The notes beneath the pieces are model-generated. The model was not told the DNA's origin. It did no database searches and worked only from the letters and a program-made list of their open reading frames with translations. From Myxococcales bacterium (lineage in GTDB: Bacteria; Lernaellota; Lernaellaia; Lernaellales; Lernaellaceae), in NCBI GenBank assembly GCA_012517325.1, contig JAAYVF010000062.1, forward strand, positions 1 through 38,804: a stretch of DNA of 38,804 bases, in the 5' to 3' direction. This document shows positions 16,973 to 23,922 of this stretch, in pieces; within the stretch, counting starts at the first letter, position 1; every line of letters starts with the position of its first letter. The position numbers and the translations under genes were made by a program.

Positions 16973-18955
16973 TTAAGACTGCTTTTTACGGCGCGAGTCC
17001 ATCCGTTCTTTCATCAGATCGAGCACCTGCTGATTGCGTTCGATCTGGATGGTCTTTTCCGCCTGTTCCATCCACGCTTGCAAGGTCAATTCGGCTTTGC
17101 GCTGCACCAGTTCCTCGCGGATCTTGCCTTGCTGCGCCGTGAAATCTTCCGGCTTCGGCAGTTGCCGTTCCTTGAGCACCGCGACCGTCACGCCCTTGCC
17201 GCTGACATAGGGCCGGGGCAGGATCGGTTTTTCCGCCGTCAGGTCGAAGGCCGCCACCTGCAGTTCCGGCGCGGCGCCGATTTTCGGAATGGATTTGGCG
17301 TTGCGGGCGAACGGACCGGTTTCATCGACCGTCAGATCCGCGCCGGACGCCACGACCTCCAGCGATTTGCCCGCCTGCAACTGGGCGATCAGCGCCTTGC
17401 CTTTCTCGAGCATGGCTTGTTGTTCCAGCTGGGTCTCCAGGTCTTTGCGCACGTCGGCCTGCACTTCCTCGAACTGGGGCAGATGTTCCGGTTCGACCGC
17501 GGCCAATTGCATGATGTAAACGCCGTTGCCGGCCTCGAGCGGCTGGCTGATTTCTTTTTCTTTCATTTCAAAGACCTGGCGCGTGGCCTGCATGCCGCGC
17601 GGAATGCCGGGCACCGGTTGTTGGGCCGAAAACGCCGAGCTCGTGCCGACTTTCTTGTCTTCGGTTTTGCCGAAGGCGAGCAAATCGGTGTCCGGTTTGA
17701 TCTTGGCGTACAGCTTTTCGGCGTCGGCCTTGGCCAGTTTCAGGCCTTCCTCGGTCTTCAGTTTGTTCTTGATGCGCTCGGTCACGTCGGCCAGCGGAAT
17801 CACGCTCTCCGGCTTCTTCTCGAGCACTTCGATGATGTGGTAGCCGAAGGGCGATTCGACCACTTCGGAAATCTTGTTCGGTTCCAGCGAAAAGGCGGTG
17901 TCCTCGAAGGTCTTGACCATCCGGCCGCGGCCGAACCAGCCCAGATCGCCGTTCTTGTCCTTGGAACCCGGATCGTCGCTGTTGGCCTTCGCCAGCTCGG
18001 CGAAATCGCCGCCGTTCTGTAGTTTCAGCCGCAGGCTTTCCGCCTTGAGGCGGGCGGCTTCCTTCTGGGCGGCGTCAGTCGCGGGCTCGGATTTGATCAG
18101 GATGTGGCGAGCGTGCACCTGTTCGGGCTGCTTGAATTCCTTTTCCTTGTTCGCTTCGTAATATTCCTGCACCTGGGCGTCGGTGAGCGTGACTTCTTTC
18201 TCGTACTCGCCCGCGTCGCAGAGGATGTAATTGATTTTGCGTTTTTCGGGAACCTTGAATTTATCGGGGGCGGCGTCGAAATGCGCCTTGACCTGTTCGT
18301 CGGTCGGCGTGGCGGCGGCCGTTACGTCCTTGGGCATGATCTTGACGAAGCGCAGATCGACCTGATCCGCGCGGGCTTCGAACTCGGACCGGACCTCGTC
18401 GTCGGTCACTTTAACCGAGGCGAAGACCAGTTCGCGCAGTTTCGATGACAACATGCTGCGGCGAATGTCGTTTTCAAATTCCTTCGGCGCGATCTTCTGC
18501 CGGCGCAACATCTGCAGATAACGATCGCGGTCGAACCGGCCGTTGGTGAGAAAACGCCCGTCGCGGTAGATCTGATCGGCGATTTCCTCCGTGGTGACCG
18601 TCAAGCCCATGTTGGCCGCCAGCACTTCCATGACGCGATCGCCGATGAGCTGGTTGAGCGCCATGTTGCCCAGGTCCACCTGGCCGAGCAACATCTCGGC
18701 CATTTCGCCGAAGCGCTTGCGATACATTTCGTCCAGGTACCGCTCCGTCCGGGCCAGCAGGCCGACGCTGATCGGCACGCCGTTGACCTTGGCGGCCCAG
18801 GTCATCTCGTCATTGCCGGAATGGCGACCCATATTGCGCTTGGCGCGCGTCACGTAGGACATCGCGCCGAAACCGATGATAAAACTCAACGCCACCGACA
18901 GCAGCAGAATTTTGATCAACTTCGACTTGCTGTGCCGACGCATGATATCTAGCAT
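16973..18955 (-). CDS. ppiD: PpiD-like periplasmic peptidyl-prolyl isomerase/foldase
   Basis: A 660-aa membrane-anchored chaperone that assists folding of exported proteins near the translocon. The start MLDIMRRHSKSKLIKILLL gives the short cytoplasmic tail and single TM helix (about 13-32) typical of PpiD. A SurA-N-like chaperone region follows (about 50-200), then a parvulin rotamase domain starting at QVHARHILIKSEP and including GDLGWFGRGRMVKTFEDTAF and PFGYHIIEVLEK, and a second, degenerate isomerase-like region. The ATG at 18955 is preferred over an in-frame TTG at 18961 by family alignment; the ribosome site is weak. The gene lies upstream of the tRNAs. Confidence 0.88.
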   Translation of the reverse strand: MLDIMRRHSKSKLIKILLLSVALSFIIGFGAMSYVTRAKRNMGRHSGNDEMTWAAKVNGVPISVGLLARTERYLDEMYRKRFGEMAEMLLGQVDLGNMALNQLIGDRVMEVLAANMGLTVTTEEIADQIYRDGRFLTNGRFDRDRYLQMLRRQKIAPKEFENDIRRSMLSSKLRELVFASVKVTDDEVRSEFEARADQVDLRFVKIMPKDVTAAATPTDEQVKAHFDAAPDKFKVPEKRKINYILCDAGEYEKEVTLTDAQVQEYYEANKEKEFKQPEQVHARHILIKSEPATDAAQKEAARLKAESLRLKLQNGGDFAELAKANSDDPGSKDKNGDLGWFGRGRMVKTFEDTAFSLEPNKISEVVESPFGYHIIEVLEKKPESVIPLADVTERIKNKLKTEEGLKLAKADAEKLYAKIKPDTDLLAFGKTEDKKVGTSSAFSAQQPVPGIPRGMQATRQVFEMKEKEISQPLEAGNGVYIMQLAAVEPEHLPQFEEVQADVRKDLETQLEQQAMLEKGKALIAQLQAGKSLEVVASGADLTVDETGPFARNAKSIPKIGAAPELQVAAFDLTAEKPILPRPYVSGKGVTVAVLKERQLPKPEDFTAQQGKIREELVQRKAELTLQAWMEQAEKTIQIERNQQVLDLMKERMDSRRKKQS

Positions 18956-19065
18956 GGCCAAAACCCCATTAAATAAAGACTTCGCGAACGACGAAAGCTA
19001 CCCCAAGGGCAGGGAAAAATCAACCGCTTCGTCGCGGCTTCCGCAAATGGATTGTTTAACGCTTT

Positions 19066-20574
19066 TTAACCGTTTTCCCGCGGCGCCGGATCGCCGACGC
19101 GGGCGACGATCCGCCGGGCGTATTCGAGCGTGTCGCCGCCCTGCAGGATCGAGGTCAGAACCTCGGGGACCAGAGGCATGAAGCGCGCAAAATGACGGGC
19201 CAGTTGCAGATCCACCCGCTCCAGCACCTGGTCGGTGCCTTGGAATTCGCCGCCGATCTCGCGCTTGCGATTTTTCCAATAGACTTGTTCGTCGTCGTCG
19301 AGGAAGCGAATCACCCCGGCCCAGAACAGCAGTTTCTGCACCGCGTAGATGGTCTTTTGCGTCAACTCGTAACGCGGCAGGCCGGAGGCGCCGAGGCTGT
19401 TTTCGGCATAGGCGCCGAGCAGGAATTCCTCGAGCTCGTATTCGCTGAGCGGGTTGCCCGGGCCGTTGATGCGGAAAATTTCCGCCACGACCGGTTGGGT
19501 GATCTCGCGGTTGTACAGGTAGATCCGCGGCTCCCAAAGCGTCCGCAAATAATCGCTGCGCTTGATGTCCTCGGGCCGGGTCGGAAAAACCGGCGGCGCT
19601 TCGTAACCGCGTTCCTCGAAAACCATCCGCGGCGGCATCGCGCCGAACTGTCGCGGCTCGGGCTCGGCGATCGAAACCACCGTGCGATAAGCCGCTTCGC
19701 TTGTTTCCGGCTCCGGCTCCGGCTCCGGCTCCAATTCGATGTGATGGCTCAAATCGGCATTCAACTCGGCGGCCTCCGCGGCGATCAACGAGGTGGCCGG
19801 CCGTTCTTTGAGGTCGACCTTCATTTCCTGGTAACGCTCGTCGAACGTGACGTTCACCACGTCGCCGCACGCGGCGAGGAACTCGCGGAAATTCCCGAAA
19901 CCCAGATCGGCTTCGTCGAAGGAGGGAGCCAGTTGAATCATCTGCCACCGCAGCCAACGGCCGACGGCCGGCCGGTCGGCGAAGCGGTGCCGCTGCATGG
20001 CGCGCACCAATAGATCCTTGGCTTCCTGAATGTCCATGTCGCCGACCTGCTCCCGCAGGGAGTGCGGATCCTCGACGGCGATGGTGCGGTAAAAACGAAA
20101 GAGATTGCAGGCATGCACGAGGTGTTCGCTGGTGTGCTGCCGCGTCCCGATGCCGACCACCTTCTTGCCGTGCTTGCGCAGGTTGAGGATCAGCCCGGTG
20201 TAATCCGAATCCGACGCCACGATGACGAACGTGGTGATCTGCGGATAGAGAAACAGCGCCTCCATCGCGTCGGCGGTCAGCCGGATGTCGGCCGCGTTTT
20301 TGCGCTGCGTCCCGCGCGTGTAGATTTGCGCCAGGTCGACGTTGTTGCCCAACAGATTGTACATGTGCGGGTTGACGTAGTGCCAGTTCGAGTAAGCCCG
20401 TTTGATCGTCACCCGGCCGATGTTCTGGTCCACGTAATCCAGAACCTTGTTCATCTGAAACGGCTCGTCGCCAGCCTCCTCCACGGTCAATCGCATATTT
20501 TCAAAATCGATGAAAACAGCCGCGACATCCTTGGCGGGATCAAACAACGAGGGTGCTTCGGTGTCATTAAACAT
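19066..20574 (-). CDS. NYN-domain ribonuclease-like protein with LOTUS/OST-HTH domain
   Basis: A 502-aa cytoplasmic protein. The N-terminal NYN (LabA/DUF88, PIN-like) domain shows AAVFIDFENM with acidic D23/E25, NAADIRLTADAM and the conserved VIVASDSDYTGLI; these acidic residues match the nuclease-type metal site. Residues about 182-255 (IQEAKDLLVRAM, then GNFREFLAAC) resemble a LOTUS/OST-HTH RNA-binding domain. An EPEPEPEPE hinge follows, coded by a short tandem repeat, then an unrecognised ~190-aa C-terminal region. The arrangement recalls the animal MARF1/limkain RNA-regulation proteins. AAGGAG precedes the ATG. The RNA target is unknown. Confidence 0.82.
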   Translation of the reverse strand: MFNDTEAPSLFDPAKDVAAVFIDFENMRLTVEEAGDEPFQMNKVLDYVDQNIGRVTIKRAYSNWHYVNPHMYNLLGNNVDLAQIYTRGTQRKNAADIRLTADAMEALFLYPQITTFVIVASDSDYTGLILNLRKHGKKVVGIGTRQHTSEHLVHACNLFRFYRTIAVEDPHSLREQVGDMDIQEAKDLLVRAMQRHRFADRPAVGRWLRWQMIQLAPSFDEADLGFGNFREFLAACGDVVNVTFDERYQEMKVDLKERPATSLIAAEAAELNADLSHHIELEPEPEPEPETSEAAYRTVVSIAEPEPRQFGAMPPRMVFEERGYEAPPVFPTRPEDIKRSDYLRTLWEPRIYLYNREITQPVVAEIFRINGPGNPLSEYELEEFLLGAYAENSLGASGLPRYELTQKTIYAVQKLLFWAGVIRFLDDDEQVYWKNRKREIGGEFQGTDQVLERVDLQLARHFARFMPLVPEVLTSILQGGDTLEYARRIVARVGDPAPRENG

Positions 20575-21100
20575 GTGTGATCTCCTTGATTAAACAATAC
20601 ATGATTAGAAAGAACGCCAAGTTCCATCCGACCCAGTAAACCTAAGTCATCCGGCGGAAGTGTCAACCATTTTCTGTTGCGGCCGCACTGGGGGGCAAAA
20701 CGACTTGTCTCTGGATTTCCAGGAAGAAAAAAAGAGGGAAAAATGTCTATTATGGTTTGATATCAGGCACTTACGAAGCTAGCAGCGGGTGGACAACTGG
20801 TTTTGCAACAATTCCGACTTTGTGCTGTTTTGTGCAGCCGCTGCGCTATACGGCCATATAACCAAAATCCCCGTAAACAAAGAATAAAAACCATAATTTG
20901 GTAGCAACGGGATAAAACCTGGAGCGCGACAGGTCGGAAATATTTCCGACTAGGACGTAAGTGCTTGAGATATAGCGGTAAATCGCGATAAAAATGAGAA
21001 TCGGAATGAAAATCGGAAAAATCCTTCATTCTAAAAAATGAATTAGGCCAATTTGACCAACTGTTAGTTATTATTAGTCTATCTTGTGAATAAACAGCCC
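20575..21100. other. AT-richer intergenic stretch with repeat remnant
   Basis: More than 500 bp with lower GC than the rest of the window. I accept no gene here: a 120-codon minus-strand frame (20763-21125) overlaps the next gene and has no family resemblance. The main content is the inverted-repeat element at 20761-20972. Confidence 0.55.
20761..20972. mobile_element. Possible MITE or decayed IS with imperfect terminal inverted repeats
   Basis: The left end reads TATC-AGGCACTTACG (20761-20775). The reverse complement of the right end (20956-20972) reads TATCTCAAGCACTTACG, giving about 15 matching positions with a 2-nt gap. A perfect 18-bp palindrome GTCGGAAATATTTCCGAC (20933-20950) sits just inside the right end. 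At about 212 bp with no transposase, it fits a non-autonomous or deleted element. The family is not identified and no clean target duplication is visible. Confidence 0.45.
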
Positions 21101-21394
21101 TCACAGCTCCTCCATCCACCACCACCAGTGAGAGCGGGGGAACGATTCACGCCATAATTTGATGGTCTCGAAGCGCTCCTTGTTGCCAATCACCCAATCC
21201 TTTTGCTCGGTCAAGATGCGGCGTAGTTCGGCAAACTCAGTATGGTTGGCTTGCTCGGAAGCCTTTCCTTTGGCCACCATCGAAGAGATGTTCTCAAGCG
21301 CCGGTGGAAAATAAGTATCAAACCGGTCCTCATCAGGCGGCACAAGCGATTGAACCTGCGTTGCGATCGTCGCCGTTATTTTAACCGTAGCCAT
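21101..21394 (-). CDS. Hypothetical protein, second gene of a two-gene operon
   Basis: A 97-aa protein, not recognised. It starts MATVKITATIATQVQSLVPP, has a charged helical middle (EFAELRRILTEQKDWVIGNKER) and ends with an unusual run of four Trp followed by MEEL. No signal peptide or membrane helix. An AAGGA site precedes the ATG, which overlaps the end of the upstream gene by 19 bp, indicating translational coupling. Base composition is less GC-rich than the neighbours, consistent with acquisition by transfer. Confidence 0.65.
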   Translation of the reverse strand: MATVKITATIATQVQSLVPPDEDRFDTYFPPALENISSMVAKGKASEQANHTEFAELRRILTEQKDWVIGNKERFETIKLWRESFPRSHWWWWMEEL

Positions 21395-21978
21395 ATCATT
21401 TGCTTCCTTCTGTTTTCCAGACGTTTATCAAAATCATCGATATAGTTACATGAGCGAATGACGCCTTCCGCGTCCACATCAACCTCCATTGGCGGCGATT
21501 CAGACATATAAACGTACTGCATTTCGCCTGCCCCTGCCTCCGAACCGCGTGGGTAGATCTGTACAAGTATTTCCTTGGCCTGAGCAACCGCGGTGGAGGC
21601 GATGGCGGCGAGATCTCGCTTGGCCTGCTCCTTTAGCGCGTCACCAGCGTTCCTGTCAACCGCAATGCCGAAATCGGGTCCGTGAGCGAAGATATCATGT
21701 TTGGCATCTTGTCGATTGTACGAGAGACCTTCCCTGGTGGCGGCTTTCCGCTTGATATCAGAAGCTCGAAGATAGTGTTCAGCGGGCGTATAGCTACGAA
21801 CACGCTTTTTGTCGCCATCACCGACATGACTGCCATCAACTAAACTTGGAGCGGTAGGCGATTCGAGGATCGCCATCGTCGTCGTCTTGCACCTGTAGTG
21901 GTAGATCGGCAGCCCGAAGTTGTCCGGCAGCGCCTCCGTTTTTCCGGTGTAACGTCCCTTCCACGGCTGGGCGTTCAT
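21376..21978 (-). CDS. Hypothetical protein, first gene of a two-gene operon
   Basis: A 200-aa hydrophilic protein with no recognised family. The ATG at 21978 follows GAAGG closely; an in-frame ATG at 22083 would put the palindromic operator inside the coding region and is not preferred. The N-terminus has MNAQPWKGRYTGKTEALPDN and an isolated YHYRCKTT; the middle is rich in charged residues (YTPAEHYLRASDIKRKAATRE), and a helical Ala/Lys-rich segment follows. It ends overlapping the next gene. It is divergent from the LexA-like gene and shares its control region. It may be a stress-responsive accessory operon; that is inference from position only. Confidence 0.6.
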   Translation of the reverse strand: MNAQPWKGRYTGKTEALPDNFGLPIYHYRCKTTTMAILESPTAPSLVDGSHVGDGDKKRVRSYTPAEHYLRASDIKRKAATREGLSYNRQDAKHDIFAHGPDFGIAVDRNAGDALKEQAKRDLAAIASTAVAQAKEILVQIYPRGSEAGAGEMQYVYMSESPPMEVDVDAEGVIRSCNYIDDFDKRLENRRKQMIWLRLK

Positions 21979-22053
21979 CAGGCCTTCTTTCGTTTTCGCC
22001 GCCAGAGCCGCAGCCGGCCGGCGCCGTTCGCCGCGCCAAACAAAAACAACCGC

Positions 22054-22081
22054 TTGACCCCATACATTTGTATGGTATATC
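22054..22081 (+). promoter_or_regulatory. Promoter with palindromic operator in its spacer
   Basis: TTGACC (22054-22059) and TATATC (22076-22081) are separated by 16 bp, and that spacer is exactly the palindrome CCATACATTTGTATGG (22060-22075): 7-bp perfect arms around TT. A repressor bound there would block RNA polymerase. The site lies between the LexA-like gene and the divergent unknown operon, so both could be controlled from it. Sequence facts are direct; LexA-type regulation is inferred. Confidence 0.65.
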
Positions 22082-22125
22082 ATGGCCGCTGTTGATTGGC
22101 CCGTTGGGCACCAGGGGTTTTGCGC

Positions 22126-22596
22126 ATGAATCCAGTTTTGACTTTGCCGGCTCGCGTTCGCCGTTTAGCCGGGCATGAGCCGGCGGCCGGTTTGCTTCGG
22201 CCGGTCGGTCGCCCGGTAAAAGTGCCGCTCGTCGGCATCATCGCCGCAGGCCGTCCGGTCGATGCGGTCGAGGTGCTCGACGAGGACGCGCTGATCGACA
22301 TCCCGGCTTCCTATTTGTCGACGGGCGAGCATTTCGCGCTACGGGTGGTGGGCGATTCGATGATCGAGGACGGCATCTGCGACGGCGACCTGATCCTCGT
22401 GCGCAAGCAGGACCACGCCGAATCGGGGCAGACGGTGATCGCGCTGACCGAAGGCGAGGCCACGGTAAAAAAGCTTTATTATCATGGCGATCAAGTCGAA
22501 TTGCGGCCGGCCAACGCGGCCATGCAATCGTTTTTTCTGCCGCGCGGGCGCCTGGTCATCCAGGGCTTGGTGATCAGTCTTCTGCGGCGATATTGA
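22126..22596 (+). CDS. LexA/UmuD-type S24 peptidase lacking the HTH domain
   Basis: A 156-aa protein consisting almost only of the self-cleaving LexA C-terminal domain. It shows the VPLVGIIAAGRP cleavage region with the Ala41-Gly42 bond, the nucleophile Ser78 in VVGDSMIEDGICDGDLILV, and the activating Lys115 in EATVKKLY. Full LexA proteins (~200-230 aa) carry a winged helix of about 70 residues ahead of this; here only about 35 residues precede it and an in-frame stop (22093-22095) prevents extension upstream. AGGGG precedes the ATG. It could be a UmuD-like protein, a truncated LexA, or a regulator working with a separate DNA-binding partner. No Y-family polymerase is adjacent. Confidence 0.85.
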   Translation: MNPVLTLPARVRRLAGHEPAAGLLRPVGRPVKVPLVGIIAAGRPVDAVEVLDEDALIDIPASYLSTGEHFALRVVGDSMIEDGICDGDLILVRKQDHAESGQTVIALTEGEATVKKLYYHGDQVELRPANAAMQSFFLPRGRLVIQGLVISLLRRY

Positions 22597-22732
22597 CCGG
22601 CCGGGCGATCGAAAAATGGTTTAAATTCGCCCGAAAACTTCCCCAAAAAATGAATTTCTCCTTTTTTTTCAACAAGTTGTAACATCCTAATGGTTTACTT
22701 TAACTATTTTTTGTAAGTGATTGAAAAATTGC
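22597..22732. other. AT-rich spacer before putative RNA promoter
   Basis: Strongly AT-rich DNA with T- and A-runs after the LexA-like gene. No ORF or hairpin terminator is recognised. It may act as an upstream promoter element or as part of the origin region. Confidence 0.4.
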
Positions 22733-22761
22733 TTGATTTTAACTTTTTGCTTTGTTATAAC
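22733..22761 (+). promoter_or_regulatory. Strong sigma-70-like promoter of putative RNA
   Basis: TTGATT (22733-22738), a 17-bp spacer and TATAAC (22756-22761), embedded in AT-rich DNA. No credible protein start follows, but a structured region does. Confidence 0.6.
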
Positions 22762-22767
22762 CGATTC

Positions 22768-23045
22768 CGTTCACGGGACGGATCGGAAGGATCAGGCACT
22801 CAAAAACGTCATCAGGGGTGATGGTCAGGCGTGTGAGTTCCCTGATCCGGCTCTTTCACAAAAAAGCGTTTTGACGTGCGGCGGCTTCGGCCGCAGGCGG
22901 CGATCCACCTGGGCCCGAAAAAAAATGGGCCGGGTGGGCGCCCGATCAACGAGCCCCCAAGCCCGGCTTCTGCTGGGACCCCATATTGTTCCGGCGCCGC
23001 ATGTGCCGCGTTAAAATTTATGCGGCGCCGGAATCTTCTTTTTTG
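22768..23045 (+). ncRNA. Candidate structured RNA of about 275 nt, family unknown
   Basis: Bounded by a good promoter and a terminator-like hairpin, with several potential stems. GGATCAGG pairs with CCTGATCC, reinforced by ACTCA/TGAGT, and encloses a CATCA/TGATG hairpin. A second stem pairs CCACCTGG-GCCC with GGGCCGGGTGG around an A-rich loop. A third is the 14-bp terminal hairpin. No long frame with a ribosome site exists. It lacks the signatures of SRP RNA (GGAAGCAGCC-type apical loop), RNase P RNA and tmRNA that I would recognise. A novel RNA, a diverged 6S RNA, or an origin-associated transcript are possible. Confidence 0.4.
22989..23033 (+). terminator. 14-bp hairpin followed by T-rich tract
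   Basis: TTCCGGCGCCGCAT (22989-23002) and ATGCGGCGCCGGAA (23020-23033) are perfect complements around a 17-nt loop. TCTTCTTTTTT follows, as in an intrinsic terminator for plus-strand transcription. Confidence 0.6.
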
Positions 23046-23399
23046 GTTGTAGACCCTTTTCGTCGACAAGGCAAATCAAATCCTGAAAAACGATAGGTTT
23101 TTTATCATCGGTAAAAAAAAGAAGGTGCCTTTTTCCTGGTTGGAATCGTTGATATCGTTCGGTTTTCACGTTTATCGGCCAATTGGTTTTATTGTTGCAT
23201 CCTTCCACATCGCTTTTTTTTGATTGGCGACGCACCGGGCGAAACTATCCCGCAAACCGGGTAAAAGAACTCGGTAAAGAGCGGGTACTAAAATTCAAAT
23301 GGCCGGTTGATCGGGTTGGCGACCCCTTTTTCCTGGTTGTTGTACGCCCTCGAAAAATAATGAAATTTTTTACTCCGGGCGACCCGGCGGAATAAATAA
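23046..23399. other. AT-rich intergenic DNA, no supported gene
   Basis: Short overlapping frames on both strands (for example 23011-23235 minus and 23183-23395 plus) have no ribosome site or family resemblance. Most likely part of the origin-proximal non-coding region. Confidence 0.45.
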
Positions 23400-23640
23400 G
23401 CGGGGTTGTCGACAACCTGTGGACAACTTCAAGACCTTTCTTTTCGGGGTGTCGGCGGAGCGCCTGACGAAAACCGGAAATAAAATTATGCATATAAATT
23501 ATAATTTCAAAATCGAGAAAATAACGCTTGAATGACAAGGGGATCGGACATTTGAGAAAAACCATGGGTCCGGGCTGCGGCGCCTTCCCGTTTTTAAGTT
23601 AATTCATTGGAATAAAAATATACTTATCCACAGGTTGTGG
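23400..23640. other. oriC: Likely replication origin (oriC)
   Basis: Directly upstream of dnaA. The palindrome GGTTGTCGACAACC (23404-23417) abuts a DnaA-box variant TGTGGACAA (23418-23426, reverse of TTGTCCACA). An AT-only-like stretch at 23478-23515 could be the duplex-unwinding element, and a perfect DnaA box TTATCCACA lies at 23624-23632. Presence of dnaA, dnaN and nearby parS sites supports an origin. The exact boundaries, and whether the dnaA-dnaN gap also contributes, cannot be fixed by eye. Confidence 0.7.
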
Positions 23641-23922
23641 ATTCGTTTTCCCTTGATTTCCGCTTGGATAAAAAATCGGCAGAAAAAAATAAAAAAACAG
23701 TTGAAACCGTTTGGCCGACTTGCTAGAGATGCACCCCAGGATTTCGGTCCTTCACCTTTCCATCGGAGAATAAAGGCTACCTATCGATGGAAAATCACAG
23801 GTGAATTTGCCACTTTAGTGGCTTTGTTGATTTGGGTCAAGGCGAAAACAAACCAAATCGCTGATAAAGGACATTCGGCTGGCGGGTTCGTATTCCCCGG
23901 TCGGGTTTGGGGTTTTGAAAAT

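Noticed and set aside
20763-21125. 120-codon minus-strand frame
   Set aside because: No ribosome site or family resemblance; it overlaps a better gene and lies inside the MITE-like repeat.
22096-22596. Frameshifted full-length LexA
   Set aside because: An in-frame stop at 22093-22095 and the promoter/operator directly upstream leave no room for a missing winged-helix domain, and no HTH-like sequence is seen in other frames nearby.
22768-23045. SRP (4.5S) RNA
   Set aside because: A CGGAAGGA string is present, but the conserved apical GGAAGCAGCC-type motif and its flanking stem are not.
23011-23235. 74-codon minus-strand frame near oriC
   Set aside because: Overlaps the terminator hairpin, has no ribosome site, and its Lys/Phe-rich content is expected from AT-rich DNA.
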